Counted from the first letter of the stretch, positions 30,897 through 42,598 are shown. The stretch is DNA of 64,000 nucleotides from Flavobacterium ginsengisoli (GCF_029625315.1 NZ_CP121110.1:5252501-5316500), one strand, 5' to 3'. Notes: generated by a model from the sequence alone, not told the origin. Numbers and translations are program-made.

Positions 30897-32490
30897 ATGA
30901 AAAGAAAATATATACAAAAGTCGATTCTCTGCTTAGGCTTATTAGTCGCTATGAGCTGTACTGATAACTTTGACGAGATTAACTCTGATCCTCAAGGTTC
31001 TACTGCTGAACAATTAGCACAGGATTTTAATAATATCACGGGTTATTCAAAAGTAATGTTCAATTTTATTTTTGAACAAGATCCATTGTGGGGATACCAA
31101 ATCCAGCAAAACTTGCAAGGTGATGTATGGTCAGGTTATATGGCTACTCCAAATCCATTTGGAAGTAATAATAACAACATGACTTACAATCTTGTAAATG
31201 GTTGGAACGGTAGAGCATGGGATGATGCGTACACAAACGTAATGGCAAATGCTCTAAAAATAGAGCATGAGACTAAAACAAAAGGATTATATCCAGAAAT
31301 ATATGCAATGTCTCAGATACTAAAAGTTGAGGCGATGCATAGAATAACTGATATTTATGGACCAATTGTTTATTCAAAATATAGTTCTGAATCTTCAGTT
31401 AAAGAATACGATTCACAAGAACAAGTGTACACGCAGATGTTTGCAGATCTTGATGAGGCTATTGTAACATTAAGCAAAGCGAGCAGATTCTGGTGAAAGC
31501 TCAATTATTACTAAAGCTGATTTTTCTAAATATGGAGGAAGCTATTCTAAATGGGTAAAATTTGCGAATTCTCTTCGTTTAAGATTAGCAATGCGATTAG
31601 CTGTAAAAGCTCCAGCAGTAGCCAAAGAACAAGCTGAAAAATCTATTTCTCAGAAATATGGTGTAATGCTTACTAAAGACGATAGTTTTGTTTTCTTAAG
31701 TGACTTTACAAATCCTGTATATGGAAATAGTAATAGTTATGAAGATATTAACATGTCTGCAGATATGGAATCTATCTTAGTAGGATATAATGATCCAAGA
31801 CTATCAAAATATTTCGCTGTTTCAGTTAAATATCCAGGAGAATATAAAGGAATTAGAACAGGAATTGTTTTGCCAGTTGCTCCAGATGGAGCTACAAAAG
31901 CAGCTCGTAAAGATTTTTCTAAAGTTGGAGAAGCTATAAATGTAAAAGAAACTGTTTTCTTATCTACTGCTGAGGTTTTCTTCTTAAGAGCAGAAGGAGC
32001 TTTGAGAGGATGGAATATGGGAAGCGATGTTCAATCTTTATATGAGGCGGGAATCACAGCTTCTTTCGAGCAGTTTGGAGTTTCTTCATCAACATACAAA
32101 ACTAGTACAGCATTGCCAAAAGCTTATGTTGACCCGCTTGATGCAACAAATAATGTCGCTGCTGTTAATAATGTGACTGTAGCTTGGGAAGCAGGTGCTT
32201 CTAATGAAGTTAAACTTCAAAAAATTATTACTCAAAAATGGATTGCTGGTTTCCCTGACGGACAAGAGGCTTGGACTGAGTGGAGAAGAACTGGATATCC
32301 AAAATTATTCCCAATCACAAATAACACAAGTAACGGAGTTATTAGCTCTCAGTTAGGTGTTAGAAGAGTAAATTTTGTGGCATCTGAAATTGCTGGAAAC
32401 AAAGATGGAGTTGCAACTGGTATTGCTAAGTTAGGTGGACCAGATAACGGTGCAACAAGACTTTGGTGGGATACTGGAGTGAACTTCTAA
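30897..32490 (+). CDS. SusD-like chitin-oligosaccharide binding lipoprotein (frameshift at 31479-31484)
   Basis: 530 aa after correction. A lipoprotein signal (LCLGLLVAMSCTDNF) anchors it on the outer face of the outer membrane as a lid on SusC. N-terminal FDEINSDPQG is characteristic of the SusD-like_2 group. The insertion in GCGAGC separates LSKA from ADSGESSIITKADF. C-terminal helical repeats include TAEVFFLRAEGALRGW and KIITQKWIAGFPDGQEAWTE. Twelve bp downstream of SusC. Confidence 0.92.
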
Positions 32491-32522
32491 AAAAAATGGG
32501 ATATTAAGTTTGGTTAGTAGTG

Positions 32523-32552
32523 TGGTATAGATGGCGAAAGCTGTCTATACCA
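32523..32552 (+). other. 13-bp hairpin with GAAA tetraloop between susD and nagB
   Basis: TGGTATAGATGGC pairs with GCTGTCTATACCA (two G-U pairs) around a GAAA loop. There is no T run after it, so it is more likely an mRNA-stability or polarity element than a plain terminator. Confidence 0.75.
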
Positions 32553-32595
32553 TATCTTAAAACCATGATGGTAATTACTACAAAAAAGAAAAGAA

Positions 32596-34534
32596 ATGAA
32601 AAGTGCTTTAGAAATAAAACCTGATATCAGTTATAAAAGCGCGGGAAAATTTGAAGAAACTCGTTTTGAGAAAATTCATAACGAAATTTTCAAAAGTTCT
32701 ATTGAAGCTTCTGTAATTGTAGCGCAGGAAATTGCGCGACTAATTAGATCTAAGCAGGAAAAAAATAAATCTTGTGTTTTAGGTCTGGCAACAGGTTCTT
32801 CTCCTATCAAAGTTTATGAGGAACTAGTGAGAATGCACAAAGAAGAAGGACTAAGTTTTAGCAATGTAATCACTTTTAATTTGGATGAATATTATCCAAT
32901 GACTAAAGAAAATAATCAGAGCTATCATTATTTCATGCACGAGCATCTTTTTAAACATATTGATATCAAACCTGAAAATATTAATATTCCTGATGGTACT
33001 GTAGCAATTGAGGAAATCAATCAATACTGTATTGATTATGAAATGAATATTAAAAATGCGGGTGGTCTTGATTTTCAATTGCTTGGAATTGGTAGAACGG
33101 GTCATGTTGGATTTAACGAGCCTGGTTCGCACATCAATTCAGGAACAAGAATTATTACCTTAGATCATATCACAAGAGTCGATGCTTCATCTGCTTTTAA
33201 TGGTATAGATAATGTGCCGAAACGCGCCATAACAATGGGAGTTTCGACCATTATGAGATCAAAACGTATTGTTTTGATGGCTTGGGGACAAAACAAAGCA
33301 GATATCATCAAAAGAACTATTCAAGGAGATATCAGTTCAGAGGTTCCAGCTACGTTTTTACAAAATCATCCAAATGCAACTTTTGTTTTAGATCAGTCGG
33401 CAGCATCAGAATTAACCCGTTTCAAAACACCGTGGTTAGTCGGTGAATGTCTTTGGACTCCTGAATTAAAAAGTAAAGCAATTGTCTGGCTTTGTCAAAA
33501 AACAAAACAATCTATTTTAAAACTGACAGACCGTGATTACAACAATAACGGAATGTCTGACCTATTGGCTCAAGAAGGTTCTGCTTATGATATGAACATT
33601 AATATGTTTAATATTTTACAGCACACTATTACTGGATGGCCAGGAGGAAAACCAAACACAGATGATTCATTTCGTCCAGAAAGGGCAAATCCGGCAAAAA
33701 AGAGGATTATTCTTTTTAGCCCGCACCCAGACGATGATGTGATTTCTATGGGAGGAACATTTTCAAAATTAATCAAGCAAGGACACGATGTTCATGTGGT
33801 CTACCAAACTTCAGGAAATATTGCAGTTTCAGATGATGAAGCTTTAAAATTTGCAGAAGTTGCCAGTGATTTTATCGGAGAAGGTCAAGCTGATATCAAT
33901 TTCAAATCGGTTATCGAGTTTTTAAATAACAAATCTGAAAATCAAATCGATTCTTTGGAAGTTCGAAAATTAAAAGGACTTATAAGAAGAAGAGAATCTT
34001 ACGGAGCAACAAGATATATCGGATTGAAAGATGAGAATACGCACTTTTTGGATCTTCCTTTTTACGAAACAGGACAGGTTAAAAAGAATCCGTTAGGACC
34101 AGAAGATATTGCTATCGTAAAAGACATTATTGCTAGAATAAAACCACATCAGGTTTTTGTCTGCTGGAGATCTTGCAGATCCGCACGGAACTCATGAGGT
34201 TTGTTTAAATGCCATTTTTGCGACTTTAAAAGAACTAAAACCAGAACCGTACATGAATGATTGCTGGTTGTGGCTTTACAGAGGAGCTTGGCACGAATGG
34301 GACATTCATGAAATTGACATGGCCGTTCCGTTAAGTCCTTCAGAAGTATTATTAAAACGTCATGCCATTTTACATCACCAGTCTCAAAAAGACAGAGTAA
34401 TGTTTCAAGGAAATGATTCTCGTGAATTCTGGGTTAGGGCAGAAGATCGAAACAAAAACACAGCAATTTTATATGATGAACTAGGTTTAGCTGAATATGA
34501 AGCAATAGAAGCCTTTAAACGTTTTGATTATTAA
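32596..34534 (+). CDS. nagB: Glucosamine-6-phosphate deaminase fused to PIG-L deacetylase (frameshift at 34159-34164)
   Basis: 645 aa after correction. The N-terminal NagB domain (about 1-290) has LATGSSPIKVYEEL, NLDEYYPM and GRTGHVGFNEPGS. The C-terminal PIG-L/LmbE deacetylase domain (about 370-640) has FSPHPDDDVISMGG and, across the frameshift, GDLADPHGTHEVC. The fusion could remove the acetyl group and then deaminate, turning GlcNAc-6-P into fructose-6-P plus ammonia in one protein; this is inference. The residue at the E. coli NagB Asp141 position is Thr, while the His and Glu are kept. It lies between SusD and GH20. The frameshift is a T after the first G of GCTGC. Confidence 0.9.
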
Positions 34535-34679
34535 AGTTTTATGATTCTATAAAATGAATCAAATGACAAAATTCAGATGATTACTTGTAAAAGTGAGGTA
34601 TGCAGAAGTCATTCTGGATTTTGTCTTTTTATATAAATTAGGATATGGACTAAGAAACTATCCGACCAAAAAAAGAAAA

Positions 34680-36746
34680 ATGAAATATTTATTTGTACTA
34701 TTATTTGCAGGTATATCGGCAGGTGCTCAAGTCCAGAAAGAGCAACTGAATCTTATGCCTTGGCCTCAGAATGTTGTAATTAATGAAGGTAATTTTAATT
34801 TAACTAAAAATTTTAAAGTAAATATTACTGGTAATCCAAATGCTAGAATTTTTGGAGGAGTAACTCGTTTTTTGCGCCGTTTAGATGGTAGAACAGGTAT
34901 ATTTTTTGAACAAGGTTTTATTACCAAATTAAATGAAGTTCCAAATGCAGAATTACAAATTAATTGTAGTAAAAGCGGAAAAATTGGTTTGTATGAAGAT
35001 GAGAGTTATCATTTAGATATTACTTCAAACAAAATTATAATTAATGCAACCAGTGATTTGGGAGCTTTGCATGGCTTGGAGACATTGTTGCAACTTCTTC
35101 AAAACAATTCAAAATCGTTTTATTTTCCAGTTTCAAAAATTTCAGATTTTCCAAGATTTACTTGGAGAGGTTTAATGATTGATGCTTCAAGACATTTTCA
35201 GCCTGTTGATGTTATTAAAAGAAATATTGACGCATTGGCAGCAATGAAAATGAATGTTTTTCATTGGCATTTGGTTGATGATCAAGGATGGAGAATTGAA
35301 ATGAAAAAACATCCAAAGTTTACTCAATTAGCTTCGGATGGAATGTATTATACACAAGAGGAAATTAAAAATATCGTAAAATATGCCGATGAGCGCGGTA
35401 TTTTAATTGTTCCCGAAATAGATGTTCCAGGTCACGGATCTGCAATTTTAACGGCTTATCCAGAAATTGGCAGTAAAGTAATCAAGTTGACAGGAGGAAC
35501 ATCCGAAAAAAATATTCAAGGTACAGCAATCGCTACCTATGGAATTGAAAGAAATGCTGGTATTTTTTCACCAACATTAGATCCTTCAAATCCTAAAACG
35601 TATCAACTATTAAGTGAAGTTTTTGATGAGGTTTGCCCATTGTTTCCAGGTGCATATTTCCATATTGGAGGAGATGAAAACGAAGGAAAAGATTGGGATG
35701 AAAACCCGAAAATTCAAGAATTCATGAAAAAACATAATTTAAAGAACAATCACGAATTACAAACTTATTTCACGATGCAATTGGCTCCGATGTTAAAGAA
35801 GCACGGAAAGCAATTGATGGGTTGGGAAGAAATTTTGACGAAAGATTTATCTAAAGAAGCGATCGTTCACTCATGGAGAGGGCCAAACGAAGGAATGCCA
35901 GCAGGTAAATCTTTGGTAGAAGCTGTTAAAAAAGGATACAAAACCGTTTTGTCTAACGGATATTATATCGATTTGATGTACCCAATTGCAAGCCATTATT
36001 TAAATGATCCGATGCCAAAAGGAGCGAATTTAACGAGTGACGAAAAAGCAAGAATTCTTGGTGGAGAAGCGACAATGTGGACAGAATTGGCTACACCAAC
36101 AACTATAGATTCTAGATTATGGCCAAGAACTGCAGCTATTGCAGAAAGACTTTGGTCTGCAGAAGACGTAGTAGATGTAGAAAATATGCGTAAACGTTTA
36201 GAAACAGTTTCTTTCAGATTAGAAGAATTAGGAATTACTCATATACGTAACAAAGATGTTATTTTAAGAAATATTGCCAACAATCAAAGTATTCAACCGC
36301 TTGAAGAGTTTTCTAAAGTAAGCGAACCTTTAAAAGGATATACTCGTAACAAAGGAGGAACAGAGTACCAGATGTATTCTCCTTTTACTTTGTTTGCAGA
36401 TGCTTGCGGACCAGATGCAAAAGATGCTCTTGCATTTGATGCAGCGGTAAATCAATATTTAGCAAATAAATCGGCAGATAACAAAGCAAAAGTGACTGCA
36501 TTTTTTACTAAATGGATTGCAGTGCATAATGACCTTACAGCACTAAGTGCAAATGCTCCATTAGTACAGCCAATTTTACCATTGTCTAAAAAATTAAGTG
36601 ATGCATCGCAGGAATTATTACTTGTATTAGACAACAAATCGACTTTAAAATCAGCAGATTTAAAAAGTTTAATAGATCAATGTAATACAAAAGATCATGC
36701 TGACGTGGAATTGTCAGTTTATGAAAGTTTGAAAAAACTAATATGA
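34680..36746 (+). CDS. Family 20 beta-N-acetylhexosaminidase
   Basis: Cleaves GlcNAc from chitobiose and longer oligomers, probably in the periplasm. 688 aa. The ATG at 34680 gives a proper signal peptide (MKYLFVLLFAGISAGAQ); the GTG at 34593 would not. GH20b domain at about 25-150; catalytic TIM barrel with RGLMIDASRHFQPVDVIK, NVFHWHLVDDQGWRIE and the Asp-Glu pair in FHIGGDENEGKDW. GEATMWTEL and the C-terminal helical region follow. Same operon as SusC/D and NagB. Confidence 0.93.
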   Translation: MKYLFVLLFAGISAGAQVQKEQLNLMPWPQNVVINEGNFNLTKNFKVNITGNPNARIFGGVTRFLRRLDGRTGIFFEQGFITKLNEVPNAELQINCSKSGKIGLYEDESYHLDITSNKIIINATSDLGALHGLETLLQLLQNNSKSFYFPVSKISDFPRFTWRGLMIDASRHFQPVDVIKRNIDALAAMKMNVFHWHLVDDQGWRIEMKKHPKFTQLASDGMYYTQEEIKNIVKYADERGILIVPEIDVPGHGSAILTAYPEIGSKVIKLTGGTSEKNIQGTAIATYGIERNAGIFSPTLDPSNPKTYQLLSEVFDEVCPLFPGAYFHIGGDENEGKDWDENPKIQEFMKKHNLKNNHELQTYFTMQLAPMLKKHGKQLMGWEEILTKDLSKEAIVHSWRGPNEGMPAGKSLVEAVKKGYKTVLSNGYYIDLMYPIASHYLNDPMPKGANLTSDEKARILGGEATMWTELATPTTIDSRLWPRTAAIAERLWSAEDVVDVENMRKRLETVSFRLEELGITHIRNKDVILRNIANNQSIQPLEEFSKVSEPLKGYTRNKGGTEYQMYSPFTLFADACGPDAKDALAFDAAVNQYLANKSADNKAKVTAFFTKWIAVHNDLTALSANAPLVQPILPLSKKLSDASQELLLVLDNKSTLKSADLKSLIDQCNTKDHADVELSVYESLKKLI

Positions 36747-37209
36747 ATTTTGGTTGAGTTAGTGTTATTAGAGTTACATTAATTAGGCTTTTAATTATCT
36801 CTGCTGAAGTTCCTCGGTAGAGATAGTTATAGCCAAGATTTCAGAAATAATCAACACTTAACTTAATTAAATAACAAAATATAAGCCGTGAAATTAATTA
36901 TTAACATTTAAAACCAAATAGAAGAATAAGAATACAATAAAACATGACAAAAAAGTATAGATTGATGATTAGTCCCAAATTTATCATTTGTATTTAATAT
37001 TAATTTTTAAAATTATAAATAAATATCAATCACTACTATTTACTAATGATTATGAATGAATCAGAAATAGTAATATTTATCTATAGAATGTAATTTGAGT
37101 TTATTTTCAATCGATCGCGGGGTTCCAATCTGCTGTTGAGCGAAACCCAGAAGAATTTAAGCTTCTGTGGCCCAATTATTTATTTTCTATTAACTAATAT
37201 TTATTAACT
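36747..37209 (+). promoter_or_regulatory. 463-bp leader between GH20 and ChiA with strong hairpins
   Basis: No gene. A 15-bp hairpin follows GH20 at 36793-36828 (AATTATCTCTGCTGA against TCGGTAGAGATAGTT-type arm, loop AGTTCC). Nearer chiA, two small adjacent stems occur: GGGTT (37120-37124) with AACCC (37144-37148), and CAGAAG (37148-37153) with CTTCTG (37162-37167). chiA probably has its own promoter in this AT-rich stretch. Confidence 0.55.
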
Positions 37210-40200
37210 ATGAAACATTATTACAGATTGCTCTTTTTGTTACTGTTTCCCTTACTAGTGTTGGCCCAACCGGCTCACGGAAAAAAAGTAGTGGGGTATT
37301 ATGCGCAATGGTCTATTTATGCTCGGGATTTTAATGTTCCGAAAATTGATGGGAGTAAATTGACGCATTTAAATTATTCTTTTTATGGGACCACTTATGA
37401 TCCTGCCCATCCAGAGAATACAAAATTAAAATGTTTAGACACCTATGCCGATTTTGAGCATATGGAAGGCGGAATTCCTTGGGATGCGCCAGTTAAAGGA
37501 AACTTTTACGATTTAATGAAATTGAAAGAAAAGTATCCGCATTTAAAAGTTTTAATTTCTGTTGGAGGCTGGACAAAAGGACAAGATCTTTCTCCAATTG
37601 CCTGCAAGTCCTGTAGCAAGAGCGGCTTTAGCGAGCAGATATGGCAAACTTCATTATTACATATCCATTTATTGACGGTTTCGACATCGACTGGGAATAT
37701 CCTCTTTCGGGCGGAACTGATGGTACAGAAATAGTAAATGGTTCGCCTGTTCCTCCTCAAAAATATAGTCCTGATGACAATAAAAATTTAGTGCTTTTAT
37801 TAAAAGCTATGCGTCAGGCAATGCCAAATAAACTAATTACTATTGCTTGCTGGAAACAATGTTAGAAATGTTTCTAAACAGTATTTAGGACCAAATAACA
37901 GAGCACAATACGGAATGACAGAAGACATTTCGACTTATTGTGATTATATCACCTATTTCGGATACGATTTTGGCGGTAACTGGTATGATAAAACCTGCTA
38001 TAATGCGCCTTTATATGCAAGTGGAAATCCAAATGATCCGTTGTATGGTGCAACACAATCAGAATCATTAGACGAATTAACGAATCAATATTTAAATGTA
38101 ATTGGTTTTCCTGCGAATAAATTAATCATGGGATTACCTTTCTACGGAAAAAAATTCGACAACGTTGCCGCAAATTCAACAAACGGATTGTTTGTTTCAG
38201 CACCAAGATATGTAGTCCCTGGATGTACAAATCCGCAAAACCCAACAGGAACATGGGATGGTTCAGGAGCTTGTGAAAAATCTGGAAGTATCGAAATCTG
38301 TGATTTAGTTGGGAATCCAGTTACTAATTCGCATGCCTATTTAGATCCAAACACGATGATGGTAACGCCATCTGCAGCTTCGGCAGGATGGGTAAGATAT
38401 TTTGATAATACTACAAAAGTTCCTTATTTATATAATGCTACTTCAAAAGAATTTATTTCTTATGAAGATAAACAGTCAATGGACTTAAAAGTGCAGTATA
38501 TAAAATCAAAAAACTTAGCAGGAGGGATGATCTGGGAATTATCTCAAGATACAAGAGGTTCAATTCCCAACGCATTATTAAACCAAGTTGATACTTCTTT
38601 TGGAAGTGTTGTGCCAGGAACAGTTAGTATTTCTGGTTCAGTAAAAAACGGAGCAACTTTAGTTACAAACGTTACAGTTGAATTGCGAAATGCAAGCAAT
38701 GCGGTGATTCAAACAGTAGTTTCTGCAACAGGAAATTTCACATTCAACAATTTAACTTCTGGGCAAAACTATTCGTTAACAGTCGCAAAAGCTAGTTATA
38801 CATTTGTTCCTGTAAGTTTAACGAATGTTACAGTTAATCAGACAGGCGTTACAATCAATGGATCTCAGCCAACTTACACTGTAAGCGGAACCGTTCTAGA
38901 CGGAACAGTAGGAGTTTCTGGTGTTACAGTTTCAGCAGTTTCTGGAACTACAACATTAACAGGAGTTTCAAATGCAAGCGGAGCTTACAGCCTAGCAGGA
39001 TTAACAGCAGGTTTAAACTTTACAGTTACCGCTGCAAAATCTGGATTCTCTTATACGCCAGCGTCAACGGTTTACAATGCAATTGATGCTAATAAAACGT
39101 TGAACTTTACACAAGGTGCTGCAGTGGTAACGTATACAGTAAGCGGAACAGTTCTTAACGGAACAACTCCAGTTTCTGGCGTAACAGTTACTGCATCTTC
39201 TACAGCAGGAAATGTTACTGCAACAACCAATTCAAGTGGAGCATATTCATTGACTTTAGCTTCTGGCGGAACTTATACAGTAACGGCTGCTTTAACAGGT
39301 CAAACATTTACACCAGCTTCAACAGTATATTCTAATTTGAATGCGAATAAAACGTTGAATTTTACTCAAGATGTTGCAACTACAAGTAAAATTAGCGGAA
39401 CAGTTAAAAACGGAACAATTCCTGTTGCGGGTGCAAAAGTAGAAATCGTTTTGCCATGGACAGATAATGCACATCCGTGGAAAAGTGTTTTGGCAACAAC
39501 AGATGCACAAGGAAAATACAGTTTTGATAATGCTGTTACAGACGGTTATACAACTATTACAAGTTTAAAATTAAATACTTGGTCAAATGGAGAAGTAAAT
39601 TATTACCCAAATAATTTGGCAAATTTTCCTGTTCCATCAACTCCAACAGTTTACAACTTTAATACAAGTTCAACAGCAAAAGCGAGCATTGGCAGCGAGC
39701 GACAAACTTAATCAGCGGAACTGTGAAAAATGGTTCAACTCCAGTTGCTAACGCACAAGTTGAAATCGTTTTACCTTGGACAGATAATACACACAACTGG
39801 AAAAGCGTTCTGGCAACAACAGATGCATCAGGAAATTATACTTTCGATAATTCAGTTGTAGCAGGTTATACACAAATTTTAAGCTTGAAATTAAATTCAT
39901 GGCAAAACGGAGAAGTAGCTTATTATCCAAATAATCTAGCCAACTTTGCTGTTCCTACAACGCCAACAGTTTATAATTTCAATACCCAAACAACGGTTGT
40001 AACCAAGCCAGTTGTTGCTATTACAGCACCGACAACTTCGGCGATTGCTATAAATTTAGGATCAGCAATTAATTTTGTTGCAACTGTTGGATTAAGCGCT
40101 GCAGATGCGACTACAATTTCTTCTGTGGTATTTAGTTTAGACGGACAAAGTATAAGTGCGACAAACTCTTCTGGAACTTATACAGCGAGTTGGACACCAG

Positions 40201-41948
40201 TAGCAAATCAGTTTGGAGTTTCTCATGCCTTAACTGTTACGGCTACGGCATCAAACGGAACAACAGATTCAAAAACATATAGTTTTACATTAACTTGTTC
40301 AGGTGCAAACTGTCCAAATGCATTGCCTGTAATCACTTGGAATTCACCATCAAATACTACGGTATACCAAAGTTCTTTCCAAGCTGTGCCAATTTCAGTT
40401 ACAGCTGTTGATAGTGACGGAACAGTTTCAGGTGTTACGATTACCATAAACGGCGGTACATTTAACATGACAGCAGGTACAAATAATACTTATACGTATA
40501 ATTTTACGCCAACTGCTTATCAGGATTATCCAATTGTAATTAAAGCAACCGATAATAAAGCTGCCGTAAATACATTAAATAATACTATTAAAATTGCTAC
40601 AGTAAGTGGTAATAGATTTATTCCACTTCCATCTAAAATTATTTTAGGATACGCGCATTCTTGGGAAAATACTTCAGCTCCATTCTTATATTTTTCTCAG
40701 ATTAAGGGAAGTAAGTTTAATGTAGTGGATTATTCTTTCGTAGAAACCGTTAATCGCGATGGTTATACACCAATACTGACTACAAATGATGCTAGATATT
40801 TGACCAATGGCGTTTTCGATAAGCAATTATTGAAAAATGATATCAAAACTTTAAGAGATAGCGGCGTTCCTGTTATTGTTTCTATTGGAGGTCAAAATGG
40901 TCATGTTGTTTTAGAGAATGTAACGCAGAAAAATATTTTTGTTAATGGTCTAAAAGCCATTATTGACGAGTATCAATTTGATGGAGTTGATATTGATTTT
41001 GAAGGCGGATCTATGAATTTTAGTGCCGGAGGTCTAAGAGATATTTCTTATGCAGGAATTTCAGCTTATCCAAGATTGAAAAACGTAGTAGATGCTTTCA
41101 AAGAATTAAAAGCATACTATGGGCCTGGATTCTTATTGACTGCAGCTCCAGAAACACAATATGTACAAGGAGGTTATACTACTTATACGGATACTTTCGG
41201 TTCGTTCTTGCCAATTATTCAAAACTTGCGTAACGAGTTAGATTTGTTAGCGGTACAATTGTATAACACAGGAGGAGAAAACGGATTAGATGGTCAATAT
41301 TATGGTACGGCTAAGAAAGCAAACATGGTTACAGCCTTAACTGATATGATCATAAAAGGGTACAACATTGCTTCAACAGGAATGCATTTTGATGGCTTGC
41401 CAGCTTCAAAAGTTCTTATTGCATTGCCAGCTTGTCCGAGTGCAGCAGGTAGCGGTTATTTAACTCCTACAGAAGGAATTAATGCTATGGATTATTTAAG
41501 AAACGGAACCAATTTCACTGGAAGAACATATACTATGCAGCCAGGTGGACCATATCCTTCTTTAAGAGGTTTAATGACTTGGTCTGTAAACTGGGATGCG
41601 TCTTCTTGCGGAAATTCATCTGAATTATCTAAAGCATACGCGGCTTATTTTGCATCGCAAGGCACAGCAAAAACATTGGCTGTAGAAGATATAACTGCTG
41701 AAAGTAATACAACTGTTGCCTATTTCAGAAACAATACATTATCTGTAGCGAATGATACGGGAGATATTGCTCAAGTTGATGTATTTAATACGATAGGACA
41801 AACTGTTACAAGTCATAGAAATATTCAGAACAATAAAGAAGTACTGCTTAATAGTCCAAGTTTTGCTAGTAAACAAATTTTTGTTGTGATCGTAACAGAT
41901 AAATCTGGACACAAAAAGTCATTGAAAGTAATGAACTTTTTAAACTAA
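37210..41948 (+). CDS. chiA: Giant two-GH18 chitinase secreted by T9SS (five frameshift insertions)
   Basis: 1577 aa after removing five inserted bases at 37600, 37631, 37845, 39682 and 39695 (all in GCxWGC form). Order: signal peptide (1-20), GH18 domain 1 (about 25-470) with catalytic DGFDIDWEYP, three carboxypeptidase-regulatory-like/Ig beta domains (SGTVLDGTVGVSGVTVSA type), two near-identical modules with VEIVLPWTDN, Ig-like domains, GH18 domain 2 with DGVDIDFEGG, and a C-terminal T9SS sorting domain (about 90 residues) ending in KSLKVMNFLN. It degrades insoluble chitin outside the cell. The size and two-catalytic-domain layout match F. johnsoniae ChiA as I remember it. Last gene of the chitin locus. 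Confidence 0.92.
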
Positions 41949-42098
41949 AATAAAAGAATTAAAAATTTAGAAATAAGAAAGTTGGGACGGTTAAAATTGA
42001 GTTTGGTTATTTATTTTTTAACCTAATTTTTATTTCTTAAATGCTGTGAAGTGAGGTAATTTGTTATTTGGTTTTTGCCTCATGTAGCGCATTATGAA

Positions 42099-42128
42099 CC
42101 TGGCAATTTTTGTTGCCAGGTTTTTTTA
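42099..42128. terminator. Terminator after chiA
   Basis: CCTGGCAA (42099-42106) pairs with TTGCCAGG (42113-42120), followed by eight T. Marks the end of the chitin locus. Confidence 0.8.
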
Positions 42129-42148
42129 TCGGTAAAATAATTCCTTAT

Positions 42149-42379
42149 TTAAGCTTCCAAATAAGGATCTAAAACTTCTGCAAGTTGATTAAGCCAATAA
42201 AAATTATCATCGATATTCTTTATTCCCGATTCTATCGTTTCGCATTTTCTCATTACTGATAAAGAAAGCACATTATTTACTTCGCGTATCATTTTTGCCA
42301 TTTCCTTACAATCAATTTTGTCTGTAAAGAAATCGATTAACCTTGCTTTAATTTCATCTGAATGATTATTTGTAGTCAT
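42149..42379 (-). CDS. Small conserved-looking cytosolic protein
   Basis: 76 aa, mostly helical and acidic (MTTNNHSDEIKARLIDFFTD to LAEVLDPYLEA). No motif recognised. Supported by a clean ORF with normal codon use and by the terminator on its 3' side. Function unknown. Confidence 0.6.
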   Translation of the reverse strand: MTTNNHSDEIKARLIDFFTDKIDCKEMAKMIREVNNVLSLSVMRKCETIESGIKNIDDNFYWLNQLAEVLDPYLEA

Positions 42380-42524
42380 TGTCTTGTTTTTTTTAGCAAA
42401 TCTAAAGAATTACTATTTTTATTATGACACAAATTTGTTTCATAATGGAAGATTTTTGAGAACGAATCTTCTAAATCTGCAGAGTCTGCGAGAAACCCTT
42501 TGCGAACTTTGCGCATTCCTTCGC

Positions 42525-42542
42525 TCCCGATAGCTATCGGGA
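42525..42542. repeat. Perfect 18-bp palindrome
   Basis: TCCCGATAGCTATCGGGA, in a spacer that also holds TCTGCGAGAAACCCTTTGCG-type words similar to 43617-43650. Could be a protein-binding site or part of a dispersed repeat. Confidence 0.5.
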
Positions 42543-42598
42543 TTGCGGTTAAAAAACTTTCACTATTTTTGAGATCAAATACAATTGATTTAGAATCT

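Noticed and set aside
34593..34679. GTG start giving a longer GH20 protein
   Set aside because: The ATG at 34680 begins a clear signal peptide; the extension is charged and precedes it.
37600..39711. Separate short ORFs of ChiA (37210-37734, 37641-37865, 37843-39711, 39723-41948) as distinct genes
   Set aside because: They join into one 1577-residue protein when five single bases are removed; the short ORFs lack their own signals and starts.
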